Shown here one piece after another: positions 1-8,004 of a stretch of DNA of 15,152 bases; the stretch's first letter is position 1, and the number at the start of each line of letters is the position of its first letter. Made by a program: the position numbers and the translations under genes. The DNA comes from Obelidium mucronatum (taxonomy: Eukaryota; Chytridiomycota; Chytridiomycetes; Chytridiales; Chytriomycetaceae), in contig JAIVFH010000544.1 in assembly GCA_025765595.1 (NCBI GenBank), positions 1 to 15,152 of the forward strand, in the 5' to 3' direction. Under the pieces are notes generated by a model. That model did no database searches, had not been told where the DNA came from, and worked only from the letters and a program-made list of their open reading frames with translations.

Positions 1-2059
1 AGGAATTTCCTCATCCTTGGCAGCAGCAATAGCAACAGAAGTGGATCCCGTCTCAACAGATTCCAAAACAGTGCGAGTACAGGATGCTTTGGATGCGAGT
101 AATCATACTTGATCGCAAGTGTAGTTCCAGAAACACCATCCGAATATTTGACACTCCACGGCTGAAGCGGCGCTTCAACATCACTGAATGGCGCATATTC
201 CACAGAAACTCTCCACTTTGGAGAGTCCTGGTCTCTTGAAAATCGCCCAACTTGGAGTCTTACTGATCAATGGAACGTTATATCCAAACTCGACATGAAT
301 AGTGACTTGTTCACCACTGAACCGATGGTTCCTTCTCAACTCAGCGTAGTGAACCATACCCAACAAAGGCCCACTGGTATAAAAGTGATGCGTTTCTAAA
401 ACGTCACGATCAGTTTTGATGACCCCAGATCCCACATCATAGTCAAACACGGATCTGCTGATTGGGTACTTGTAATTGTCACGACTGAAATCATACAGAT
501 GCATCTTATGGACAACACCATTCGCGTTGAGGAACTTTTCATGGACAATTTGAATCGAGTCCCGTGTTCTGCGAACCAAAGCAAGTGCCATCGCCTTATC
601 AGATGGCTGCGGCGTCCAACCGATAGGCTTTTCTCCAGCATACCGCTTCAGTTCCACAAATGTACTGTTCTTGACTTGGCTTGCTTCACTGGCCTTGTCG
701 CTGGGTGAAACATGAGTTGTGTATACAACTTCGGCTCCTTCCAACACGTCAATACGCGCCAACGTTGAGTTCTCATAGCGGTGAACGCGAACTACACCAA
801 GCTCAGACCGCCGTTGGAAGTCGGTAATAACCTTGCTGCGGCGGAACAAGAGGGCTTGATTGATTTTATCAAAGATGGCCTGATTGATACTGTGCAAAAG
901 ACACAGTGGGTACTGCGCAAACTTTGGAAGCAAAGCCACTTCTCTTGAGAAAGAAGTGTCGCAAGTCAAGGCGAAATAGTAGGTCGCAAAGAAGACATTG
1001 ATATTGTCGGAAAGACGGCGTAAAGCAGAACGCCCAACCATTGTCTTTGGGAAAACTGGCGTCGGGTTGTCTCCGACACAGTTGCTAGCGTATGCGGCAA
1101 CCTTGACAGTTGTCATTGACATCAACACACAGTGTTCCATCAAGACATTTAATGGGGCATGCTGCTTTTTGTTGCTGTAAAGAATATTTTGGAGCTTGCC
1201 ATTCAGAGTAGTTGGAGCCGAGTTGCAAATCTCAAGAAGGCGTTGCTTTGTCGTGGGACTCTGGAGAAACAAAAAAAAAAATATCAGTCTGCAAAAAAAA
1301 GAAGCGATAAAAAAAAGCAACTCACATCAAATCCATTAGAAACCAAAACATTCCACGATTTCGCCACATTCAGAATAAACTGCCTCTCTTCAGTCGACAA
1401 ATACTCTCGACCCCAGTACCGATTCACATCCAACCCAAACGTAGAATACCTCGAAATATTGGCCTCCGTATTCGAAACCACACGATCACAGTGATACGCC
1501 GCAGATTGATCCAACTCCCGCTGCACACGCCTTGGGATCTCAAACGAATCATTCCACAAGGACTGAATCAAAACTTCCATCACACACGCTCTCGAATGAC
1601 TCCACCCCATGGATTCAGAAACTTCATGAATCAAGCTTTCACACAGAATCATCACCTTGTCTGTGATATCCAAGCCATTCATATTCGCAACAAAGACTTC
1701 CAAGTCTTCTCGGCCTTCTGGTTTCACTGCAATGGCAGAATACGAGATCCCACCTGCATCCAGTGTTCCTGGGGTTTCCCGAATCACCACGGTTCCACGG
1801 TTGAATCGGCCCATGGAAGTTCGAATCAAGTGGACTAGGTCGTCGGCTGTTCCACTCAACAAATCCATCTTGGGCACTTTGTTGATGGTGTTTTCGAGAA
1901 GCGCCAGACAGTCAAGCCCTGTCGAAGAGGTGGGAGAGTGGTACTTGAAGTCATCCTTTTGTGACAACAACTGCTTGGCATAGATTTCTCGTTGGTTACG
2001 GGTGTACAAGTTTGAAGAAAATCCAATCATTCTTTGTCCAGAAGTTCTCAATCTAGGTC
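1..2059 (-). other. Copy A soluble linker exons 7-8
   Basis: Exon 7 (2059-1326) is one clean frame with GWSHSRACVMEVLIQSLW and FGLDVNRYWGREYLSTEER. Exon 8 (1260 leftwards) contains PLNVLMEHCVLMSMTT, CDTSFSREVALLPKF and LFRRSKVITDFQRRSELG, all matched by copy B (11776-10339). Near 240 the frame shifts, giving a false stop at 181-183. It then continues in register with copy B through YAPFSDVEAPLQPW and KYDYSHPKH, and shifts again near 78. The last codons read DEEIP, equivalent to B's DEIPT just before its next intron. No known domain recognised. Confidence 0.7.
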
Positions 2060-5000
2060 CTGTTAACAGTCGAAATAAAAAAATCAGCCAACAAAAACAA
2101 CAAGAAGCGACAAGAAAAAAAAAACTTTCATACCAATAGAAATATCATAATACGGCGACCGAACTCGTTCATGGAACCGAACCACCAAACAACAAATCGC
2201 GAAACCCCAACACCCCAACCCAGTCGCCAACAAAACATACCTCTCATCTCCCATCACACGAATCAAAGTCGAAGAAACCGCTAAACCAGCCACAATCGAA
2301 CCACCCAAAAACTTATTCAACAAGTGTTCATCCGTCACTAACAAACATTTTGTTGAACAGACCCACAAGGAGACCTGTAAAGTTGGCACAACCGATCCCA
2401 TACGTCCAAAACACAGAGTAGAGGGAATCATGCAGATACGCGTGTACCCCGACAATACCAGACACGAAAATGAAAATAAAGAGTGTGCGGACCGCAAACT
2501 TTTTCAACTCGGATCGGTAAATATTATCCGTGTAGTCTTGGTACTGAGCAATCAAGAACTGAGGGTTCTCCACTGACGACGCACTGGCGTACTTGAACTG
2601 GTTGATTCTTTCAGAGCACGACAAGATGGTCAATTCAAGGAACCCAGACGCCAACAAGCAAGTAAATAGTCGCAAAAGCGATTCCCTTCAGGTACTCAAA
2701 TTCTGGATATTGATGGACACTGCCCCCGTTCCAATCAAAATCGCAAACTTGTCAATAAAGATGATGACAAAATAGAGGAACCCAAAAACAATAGCTGGCG
2801 CTTCCAATTGGAACAACAAGGCACCACGGTTCAATTTATCGACTTGATACTTTCGAGACAGAGTTTCAACAGCCTGTTTCGCAAGGGCATCCCATTCCGC
2901 ACTAAAAGTCTTGATACTACTCGGCGCAACCGCACTTCTCTCCATAAACCAAGCCATCAACGGCCGTTCCCACTTGAACTGGCGAATACGCTCCTTGATT
3001 CTCTCATCCAAACCAACCACTGGATTCCTCAAGGCGTGCTCCAAACGGTCCGCGAACCACTCAGAAGCCCCACGTTCCCAAAGCCGCATCTTGCGGTCAG
3101 TTTCTTCGGGTGCTTCATTTTCATCCACCTTGACTGGCTTCTTTTGAACTCCTTCATATACTTTGAGAATATAGTCTTTGCTTGTGATTTTAACTGCCTG
3201 CAGGCCAATCCAGAAACTCCTTGGAAATGGATCCAGTACCGGTAAAACATGAATACAACTGTGAGTGCCATATTTCCAAGGTAAATCGCCCACACAATCT
3301 TTCCATGAGAATCGTCATTGAATGCGAACCGACAAATGATGGGTGGCAGCATGAGGAATACAATACTTTGAACGCATGTAAGAGGTCCAGCTGATTTGTA
3401 AAACGCAACGGATGGGTCTCTGAAAGCAACGAGTAACAGCGTACATGATCATGTAGAGACCAAAGATCATTGGGTAAACCGCTCCCATGAGAATGAGGAG
3501 CCAATCATGCGTCACGAGCAAGTAGATGCAAAGCGCAACCAAGAGTCCTACAAAAATCAGGAACGAAATACTGGCCACGAGACGGTGGGAGACGGCAGCG
3601 ATCATGACGGAAATACTCATTTGATAAAAGTAAAAGGACATTGTACGACCAAAACTGTTCATCAAGGCACCAACAAACGGGAAGCTCACTGTGTCCATGA
3701 TGATTTAGCAACAACAAAAAAACGACGACAACAAACAAGTTTAACAAACCAAGGAAAGCAATGGACGAAGCCTGAACAGTATCCATGTCCATCCTATTAC
3801 TCGCAAACAACCCACTGTTCAGCACAGCATTCATGGCGATATCCACCAAAATCGGGTAAATGTAAATATAAGAATTGGCAATCAATCGACCCATTCTAAA
3901 GTCGGCATTACGATACTGGTCGTCATCCGGATCTTGGAACTCCTCCTCTTCTACATCGACGCGACGCTCCTCATTAAACATTTTCCCACGTTGAACGGCA
4001 TGGAATGCAGGCGCCAATTGAATACTCGACAAGCAAAAGATTTCTTGCAAAGTGGATTGCGTTGTGGCCATTTCAAGACACACGGCGACTTGATCCTTTT
4101 CAGGCAAGATTTGGGTGGATAAATCTGTAATGGCCAATTCAAGCTCCAAATACGCACACCGACGGCACGCTTTACGGATAAGGAAGGCAAGACAACAGAG
4201 AACAGTAACTCAAGTCGCGTTCACCACTGTGGACGAACTGTCGCAAGAGTTTTTCGACACCAGCGCACATTTGGTTGACTGTGCTGAGGCCGTGTTCTGG
4301 ACGTGTTTGGCCGACCAAAGTATTCAACGAGTTCTTCTTCGGCCAAGTTTGCGGGGGCGTATTCCTTTTCCAGCATTGTCTTCATGCAGTCGGTGAAGGC
4401 TTAAAATACGAGCTTCATGTTTAGATGACTGAAAAACAAGAATATTGGAAGATCAGCATACCTTCTTGAGTAACCAACAGATACTCGACACAGTCATTCA
4501 CATACAACGCAACAGACTTCAAATAGTCTGCTTCACCTTGAGTCGACGATGATCGCTCAATAGCCTGGAGAACATCCGCAGAGTTACGAACATACGAGAC
4601 CAGCTTAGAGCGATAAGCAGACTTGATTTCATGAACAATGCGAACGGGAATCGGCAAATTGAACTCATTGTTCTTGTTCTTTTGAGCACTGGAGATATTT
4701 GTTTTAGCCATGCAATTCTCAAAAAAAATAAAATAAAAAAAAAACCAATACCTGACAAGACCTTCAACAACACCACAAACCCCATTCTTGTACCCTCTGT
4801 GTTTCATAAAAGCATGCAAAACAGCCTCCTCCAAACAAGGATGACCATCCGACACAAAGATAAACAACTGTCCATCTCGTTCCTCAGTCAAAGCCCAAAT
4901 AGGATCATAATCAACACCCTCCGATTTATCCTTTGGAATAAAGGCAACCTTGGTACCCAACCAGACTCTAACAACAGTCTTTCCGTAATCCATCAGCAAG

Positions 5001-7320
5001 CATACGAAGCGCCTGGATAACTTGAAACTGAGTCTCCCCATCCAAGAGATTCAAGACCCATTTCGTGGATGGAGTTGCAGTAGCGGGATCAGTCATTTCA
5101 TCAAACAGCGACAACATGGAAACAAAAGCTGGTGAAAACGCTTCGGTATCTGTGCCCAAATCTAAATTGTAACGAGCGGCTGCGAGAAGGTTCTTTGCTT
5201 TCAAGTCCCAGAGAACTTTGAGGACCAAGTCGCCGAGGTCTGCTTGACGAGCAGGGTTTATTGCGATTCCAAAGTGTTTATGCTGGATGCCGGATTTCCT
5301 TGTTGTTGAAAAGGAGAGGGAGACCTTGTGGAAGAAGCCGCTGAGAAGCTCTGTCATTGAAGCGTCGACGGCAGGGGCAAGACTTCCAAGGACATGGGGA
5401 CTGCGGGAATAAGACGCGTTCATAGATGGAAGGAGCAAAGTCTTGAGCGCGAAGACCAGAAACATAAGGCATGATGTGTCTTCCAGAATTCAGCTTGATG
5501 GTTTCAAGGTGGAGATGATTCGGTTTAAATGGGAGGGACTGATTTCGTGGTCCTTGAATCCTTTGCTGACAAGATCCGTGTATGTTTGCTCTGCAAGTTT
5601 TTGTAGAGATAAAACGGACGGGGCGGTTGAAATTTCGAGCATGTCGGTGGAGACGACCAAGTTTTTGTTTGGAGCAATGTCGAAAACAGAGTTCATGCCG
5701 GCAGTTTTGGAGATCCAGAATTTGAAGTTGTTTCCAACAAAGAATTTGATTGCAAAGTTGAGAACGTGGAATGAAACGACAGATTCGACGCATTCAACGC
5801 AAAAGACACTGAAATCCTTGCGCATAGAGATTTCCATTTTCAGTGCCTTCATTTGCTTTTCAAAGACTGCTCGATCGGCACTTTTGAGTTTGTTTTTGTT
5901 TAGTGTGTTGAATTAAAAGGATCACCACCGTGGTAATGGGCGATGAAGAAAGAATACGATGAAGAAAGAATGCACCACCTTTGGTAATAGAGACCCGCCT
6001 TCGGCGGAAAAGAAAAAATTCACCGCCTTCGGCGGTAAGAACGGAAAAGGAGAAAGAAAAAAAAGAAATATACCGCCCGAAGGCGGTAGGGATCCGCCTT
6101 CGGCGGTAAGAACTTCGCTTCGCTCAGTCCTTCTGCTTTCACTCAGTCACCATACTCACTTTGAACGAATCCTAACATTCCCATCATAGTCCAACAAAAC
6201 ATTACTCAAAACCAAACCATTAAACAAATCTCCTCAAATGATCCAAAACCACCATTCCAAACTCATCCAACAACAAAACGACTGGAACATCATTAAAAAC
6301 CCAAGTTTCACGAAGAGCTTTAAAGAGTTGAGCCAGATTTGATTCAAGGGCAGGAAATTGTTCATAGACAGCGACACAGTTTGAGAAAAAGAAACCACTC
6401 ATTGGCATTGAAATGTTTGTGAAATCGTCAGTGATTTCTTGGAGCATAAACATTGCAAATGTCATGAGGCCGAGGTAGGCACGTTTGGCAGTGTACATTT
6501 TGAAGAGGGACGAGGACATCGACTTCGGCAATTTGGTATTTTGTACGGGAATGTGAGAACGTGGCGGAGACGGCTCATTGGAGAGTGGTCGTCGTCGTGG
6601 CCCTAGAAAGAGTGATACGACATTTTTTTTAAAAATGCATGCCAAGACGCATTTTTGTGCTTGAAGGGGAGCCAGCCAACAGACACCGCTCCCCAAAAAC
6701 AAAACCACACCCCCCATACCTCAAAGTTACCAAGCGACGATCGAGAGTAGTCCATGATTCCCAGGAAGCTCTTTATCCTGGACGACTTTTTCTTGTTTCC
6801 GGAAGTGATTGACGAGCGCGAGGCGCCGACGGACGAGCGCGAAAAGTTACCGCTGGACTCGCGGGCCATCGCGGGCGGCGGGGGCGGGATGCGTTCGGGC
6901 AGACTCATTGACATTGAGGCGTCCCTGATCAGCATCGCATTCGACGAAGGTCTTGAGCGAGATTGACACGCCCGAGCCAGAGCGCGAGAAGCCGTCGAGG
7001 TCGTCCTTCGCCATGTTGACCAGGTCGTGCAGCGGCAGCACGAGCAGGTCGACTGGCGCCCAGTACTCGTAGTTTGCGTACAGCTCGGCCAGCGACTGCT
7101 CGCGGTCCGGCCGGAACACGGCGAACGAGGCGCAGGCGGCGCTGGCGAACGGCTGGCCGAAGAAGACGTTGTTGGCGCTGTTGTTGATGAGCGCGAGCTC
7201 GACGCTGTCCTCGCTGCCGGTGACGGACGACGTGAAGCTGCGCGTGCGGCTGCCCAGCTTCAGCAGCGCCCCCGGCCGCATGCGCGTGCGCGGCGGCGGC
7301 GGCGGCGGCGAGGTCGACAT
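1..7320 (-). CDS. Copy A of a giant polytopic membrane protein (PelF-type glycosyltransferase family), 3' end outside the window
   Basis: Exons inferred from conserved reading and GT-AG borders: 7320-6731, 6602-6160, 5880-4752, 4688-4462, 4399-3750, 3688-2134, 2059-1326, and 1260 past the left edge. Introns are 128, 279, 63, 62, 61, 74 and 65 nt. From 4688 leftwards the protein aligns with copy B at roughly two-thirds identity (by eye, first 76 residues), with four shared intron positions and phases. This half holds the N-terminal soluble region, both membrane blocks and most of the soluble linker; the glycosyltransferase exons should lie left of base 1. The start ATG at 7320 was chosen because Ser/Pro-rich coding begins there; an in-frame ATG at 7521 is possible. 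About a dozen single-base frame breaks interrupt the frame (near 6234, 5500, 5400, 4985, 4310, 4199, 3433, 3235, 3198, 2700, 2654, 2343, 240 and 78). They are either consensus errors or decay. The family match is confident; the exact start and an intact frame are not. Confidence 0.72.
1261..1325 (-). other. 65-nt intron present in copy A only
   Basis: The donor is GTGAGTTGC at 1325 and the acceptor TTTCTCCAG at 1261; phase 0. It joins VSNGFD to SPTTKQRLLEIC. Copy B reads straight through the equivalent site (about 11640-11670) as ADDSANAKQHALGLC with no intron. Confidence 0.8.
2134..3890 (-). other. Copy A membrane region (two blocks of helices with a soluble insert)
   Basis: Block 1 (about 3890-3240) holds some seven hydrophobic segments, including SYIYIYPILVDIAMNA, SFLIFVGLLVALCIYLLV and MIFGLYMIMYAV. 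A charged soluble insert follows (about 3235-2820) with ITSKDYILKVYEG, DERIKERIRQFKWERP and SAEWDALAKQAVETL. Block 2 (about 2810-2150) starts with APAIVFGFLYFVIIFIDKF and ends with GLGCWGFAICCLVVRF. The intron 3749-3689 lies within block 1, and the intron 2133-2060 closes the region. Frame breaks near 3433, 3235, 3198, 2700, 2654 and 2343 are inferred by comparison with copy B. The topology suggests a pore or scaffold for polymer export, which is inference. Confidence 0.7.
3760..4688 (-). other. Copy A exons 4-5: conserved cytosolic region leading to the first membrane helix
   Basis: Exon 4 (4688-4462) contains VHEIKSAYRSKLVS and YVNDCVEYLLVTQE and is matched almost residue for residue by copy B at 15102-14876. 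Intron 4461-4400 uses the AAG acceptor; a better-looking TTTTTCAG at 4429 would lead straight into an in-frame stop. Exon 5 (4399-3750) carries NLAEEELVEYFGR and DQVAVCLEMATTQSTLQ. Comparison with copy B shows one extra base near 4310 and one near 4199. The first hydrophobic segment starts around 3885. Confidence 0.7.
4752..5880 (-). other. Copy A exon 3: soluble helical region ahead of the membrane part
   Basis: The exon begins after the 5881 acceptor and ends at a GTATTG donor (intron 4751-4689). It encodes mixed helical sequence such as MRKDFSVFCVECVESVVSF, then YTDLVSKGFKDHEISPSHL. The spacing faintly recalls an RGS domain, but the match is weak and I would not assign it. The frame breaks near 5500 and returns near 5400, with a natural-looking middle segment (SGRHIMPYVSGLRAQDF), and breaks again near 4985. 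The part just before the donor reads VAFIPKDKSEGVDYDPIWAL and TEERDGQLFIFVSDGHP. The matching part of copy B is outside the window. Confidence 0.55.
5941..5971. repeat. 15-bp direct repeat beside the palindromes
   Basis: CGATGAAGAAAGAAT occurs at 5941-5955 and again at 5957-5971, separated by one base, between the two weaker ACCACC palindromes. Confidence 0.85.
5995..6106. repeat. Cluster of four GC-rich palindromes (core CCGCCTTCGGCGG)
   Basis: Near-identical hairpin-forming units lie at 5995-6007, 6022-6036 (ACCGCC-TTC-GGCGGT), 6072-6087 (ACCGCC-CGAA-GGCGGT) and 6094-6106, separated by A-rich spacers. Arms are 5-6 bp with a 3-4 base loop. The third unit has the loop in the opposite orientation. 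Two weaker relatives, ACCACCGTGGT (5924-5934) and ACCACCTTTGGT (5974-5985), are each followed by AAT. The cluster sits in the 279-nt intron of copy A. Confidence 0.85.
6160..7320 (-). other. Copy A exons 1 and 2: N-terminal region of unknown fold
   Basis: Exon 1 (7320-6731) starts MSTSPPPPPPRTRM, runs through a GC-rich stretch with G or C in almost every third position, then a Ser/Lys-rich, probably disordered tail containing KKKSSRIKS. Its reading frame changes once around 6925-6967. Donor GTAACT at 6730 and acceptor TTTCTAG at 6603 join it in phase 1 to exon 2 (from 6602), which reads as a soluble helical region with MSSSLFKMYTAKRAYLG and VVLLLDEFGMVVLDH. An apparent TAA at 6220-6222 would end it, but one frame over coding continues (DLFNGLVLSNVLLDYDG) to a good GTGAGT donor at 6159. 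That donor fits the phase of the acceptor at 5881. I therefore treat these exons as the 5' part of copy A and not as a separate gene. I recognise no domain. Confidence 0.55.
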
Positions 7321-7664
7321 AGAAGAGAAGTGTGTTTGCGTGGAAAATTTGATGTGGTAAAACCAATTTGGGCTGATCAAACATTGGCCAGTCCGCAACA
7401 CGGCAGGTGCGCTTCGGATGCCGATCGTCTCGCTGCTTAATCTTCTACACTTCTTCTTTTCTCCTTCGCTGTTTTTATTGCACTCTTGTACTCGTCCTGC
7501 TTCCACCGTCCCTCGGCTCATCTCTGTCTCATATCACACCACACTTCACGCGGACTCGCTAAGTCATGGATCATGACTGCTTTTGGACCTTCTGTATATC
7601 CCGGCGGTGGGTGTCTACTCCAATTTCCAAAGAGGCTTGTGCGTCTTAAATTTTAATTCTCTTA

Positions 7665-7711
7665 AATTCTTAAATAACAAGCAATTCTGGGATCGATTAG
7701 ATTTAAGAATT
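7665..7711. repeat. 11-bp perfect inverted repeat
   Basis: AATTCTTAAAT (7665-7675) and ATTTAAGAATT (7701-7711) are perfect reverse complements separated by 25 bases. The arm is AT-rich, so chance is possible. It lies in the spacer upstream of copy A. Confidence 0.5.
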
Positions 7712-7836
7712 GATAGAGGATTTATGTAACAACAAACCATGTCCTTGGGGGAAACAAGTAACAGCTTCAAAAAAAGAAATTAGGGTTGCAAATCCTTATC
7801 ACATCAGCAATAAGTGTCTATGTGGCCATTTCATTT

Positions 7837-7842
7837 TTTATT
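7837..7842 (-). promoter_or_regulatory. Possible polyadenylation signal AATAAA for copy B
   Basis: AATAAA on the minus strand lies about 165 nt downstream of the copy B stop codon at 8005. Fungal poly(A) signals are loose, so this is only suggestive. Confidence 0.3.
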
Positions 7843-8004
7843 GTTTTCGAATTTTTCTATCAAGGGTCTAATTATATAGAGAAAAGGTGGGGATAAAGAA
7901 AAAGAGACATAGAGTTGTAGGGGGGAGTGATATAACTGGTGATGTGAAGTACAGTGGGAGAGATCGGGGAAAAGAAATGAATACAAAAAATACAAAAAAG
8001 TCTC

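Larger units (their letters stand above)
5881..6159 (-). other. 279-nt intron of copy A carrying palindromes
   Basis: The donor is GTGAGTATGG at 6159. The acceptor is ACTCAAAAG at 5881, preceded by a CTAAAC branch-site-like sequence. The split codon (phase 2) rejoins cleanly to read N-A-D-R-A-V-F-E-K into the next exon. It is two to four times longer than every other intron here, and the extra length is mostly short palindromes and a 15-bp direct repeat. If the upstream exons were a separate gene, this stretch would instead be an intergenic spacer. Confidence 0.5.
7321..8004. other. Intergenic spacer between copy B (3' side) and copy A (5' side)
   Basis: No convincing coding sequence lies here on either strand. 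The spacer must hold the 3' UTR of copy B and the promoter and 5' UTR of copy A. Visible items are a possible AATAAA signal for copy B, an 11-bp inverted repeat, a CCAAT-like GGCCAATG (minus strand, near 7380) and a TATA-like GATATACAG (minus strand, near 7600). None of the promoter items is strong enough to assign separately. Confidence 0.6.

Noticed and set aside
4400..4429. Stronger acceptor TTTTTCAG at 4429 for the 4461 donor
   Set aside because: Using it gives an in-frame TAA two codons later, while the AAG acceptor at 4400 restores alignment with copy B.
5995..6106. CRISPR-like array
   Set aside because: The repeated units are 13-16 bp palindromes with short irregular A-rich spacers in a eukaryotic intron; no cas genes and no regular spacing.
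6603..6719. Donor GTATGG at 6719 for the first intron
   Set aside because: Its phase does not fit the conserved-looking frame after the 6603 acceptor; the GTAACT donor at 6730 does.
6220..7320. A separate small gene ending at the TAA at 6220-6222
   Set aside because: Coding continues in the next frame to a phase-matched GTGAGT donor that joins the acceptor at 5881. It stays a possible alternative if the shift at 6234 is real.
7027..7440. Plus-strand open frame of 137 codons rich in Arg/Ala/Gly
   Set aside because: It is the antisense shadow of the GC-rich first exon of copy A, where few stop codons can occur; composition is biased and there is no domain.
7321..8004. tRNA, small RNA or short gene in the spacer
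   Set aside because: No cloverleaf, no long frame and no coding-like composition on either strand were found by eye.
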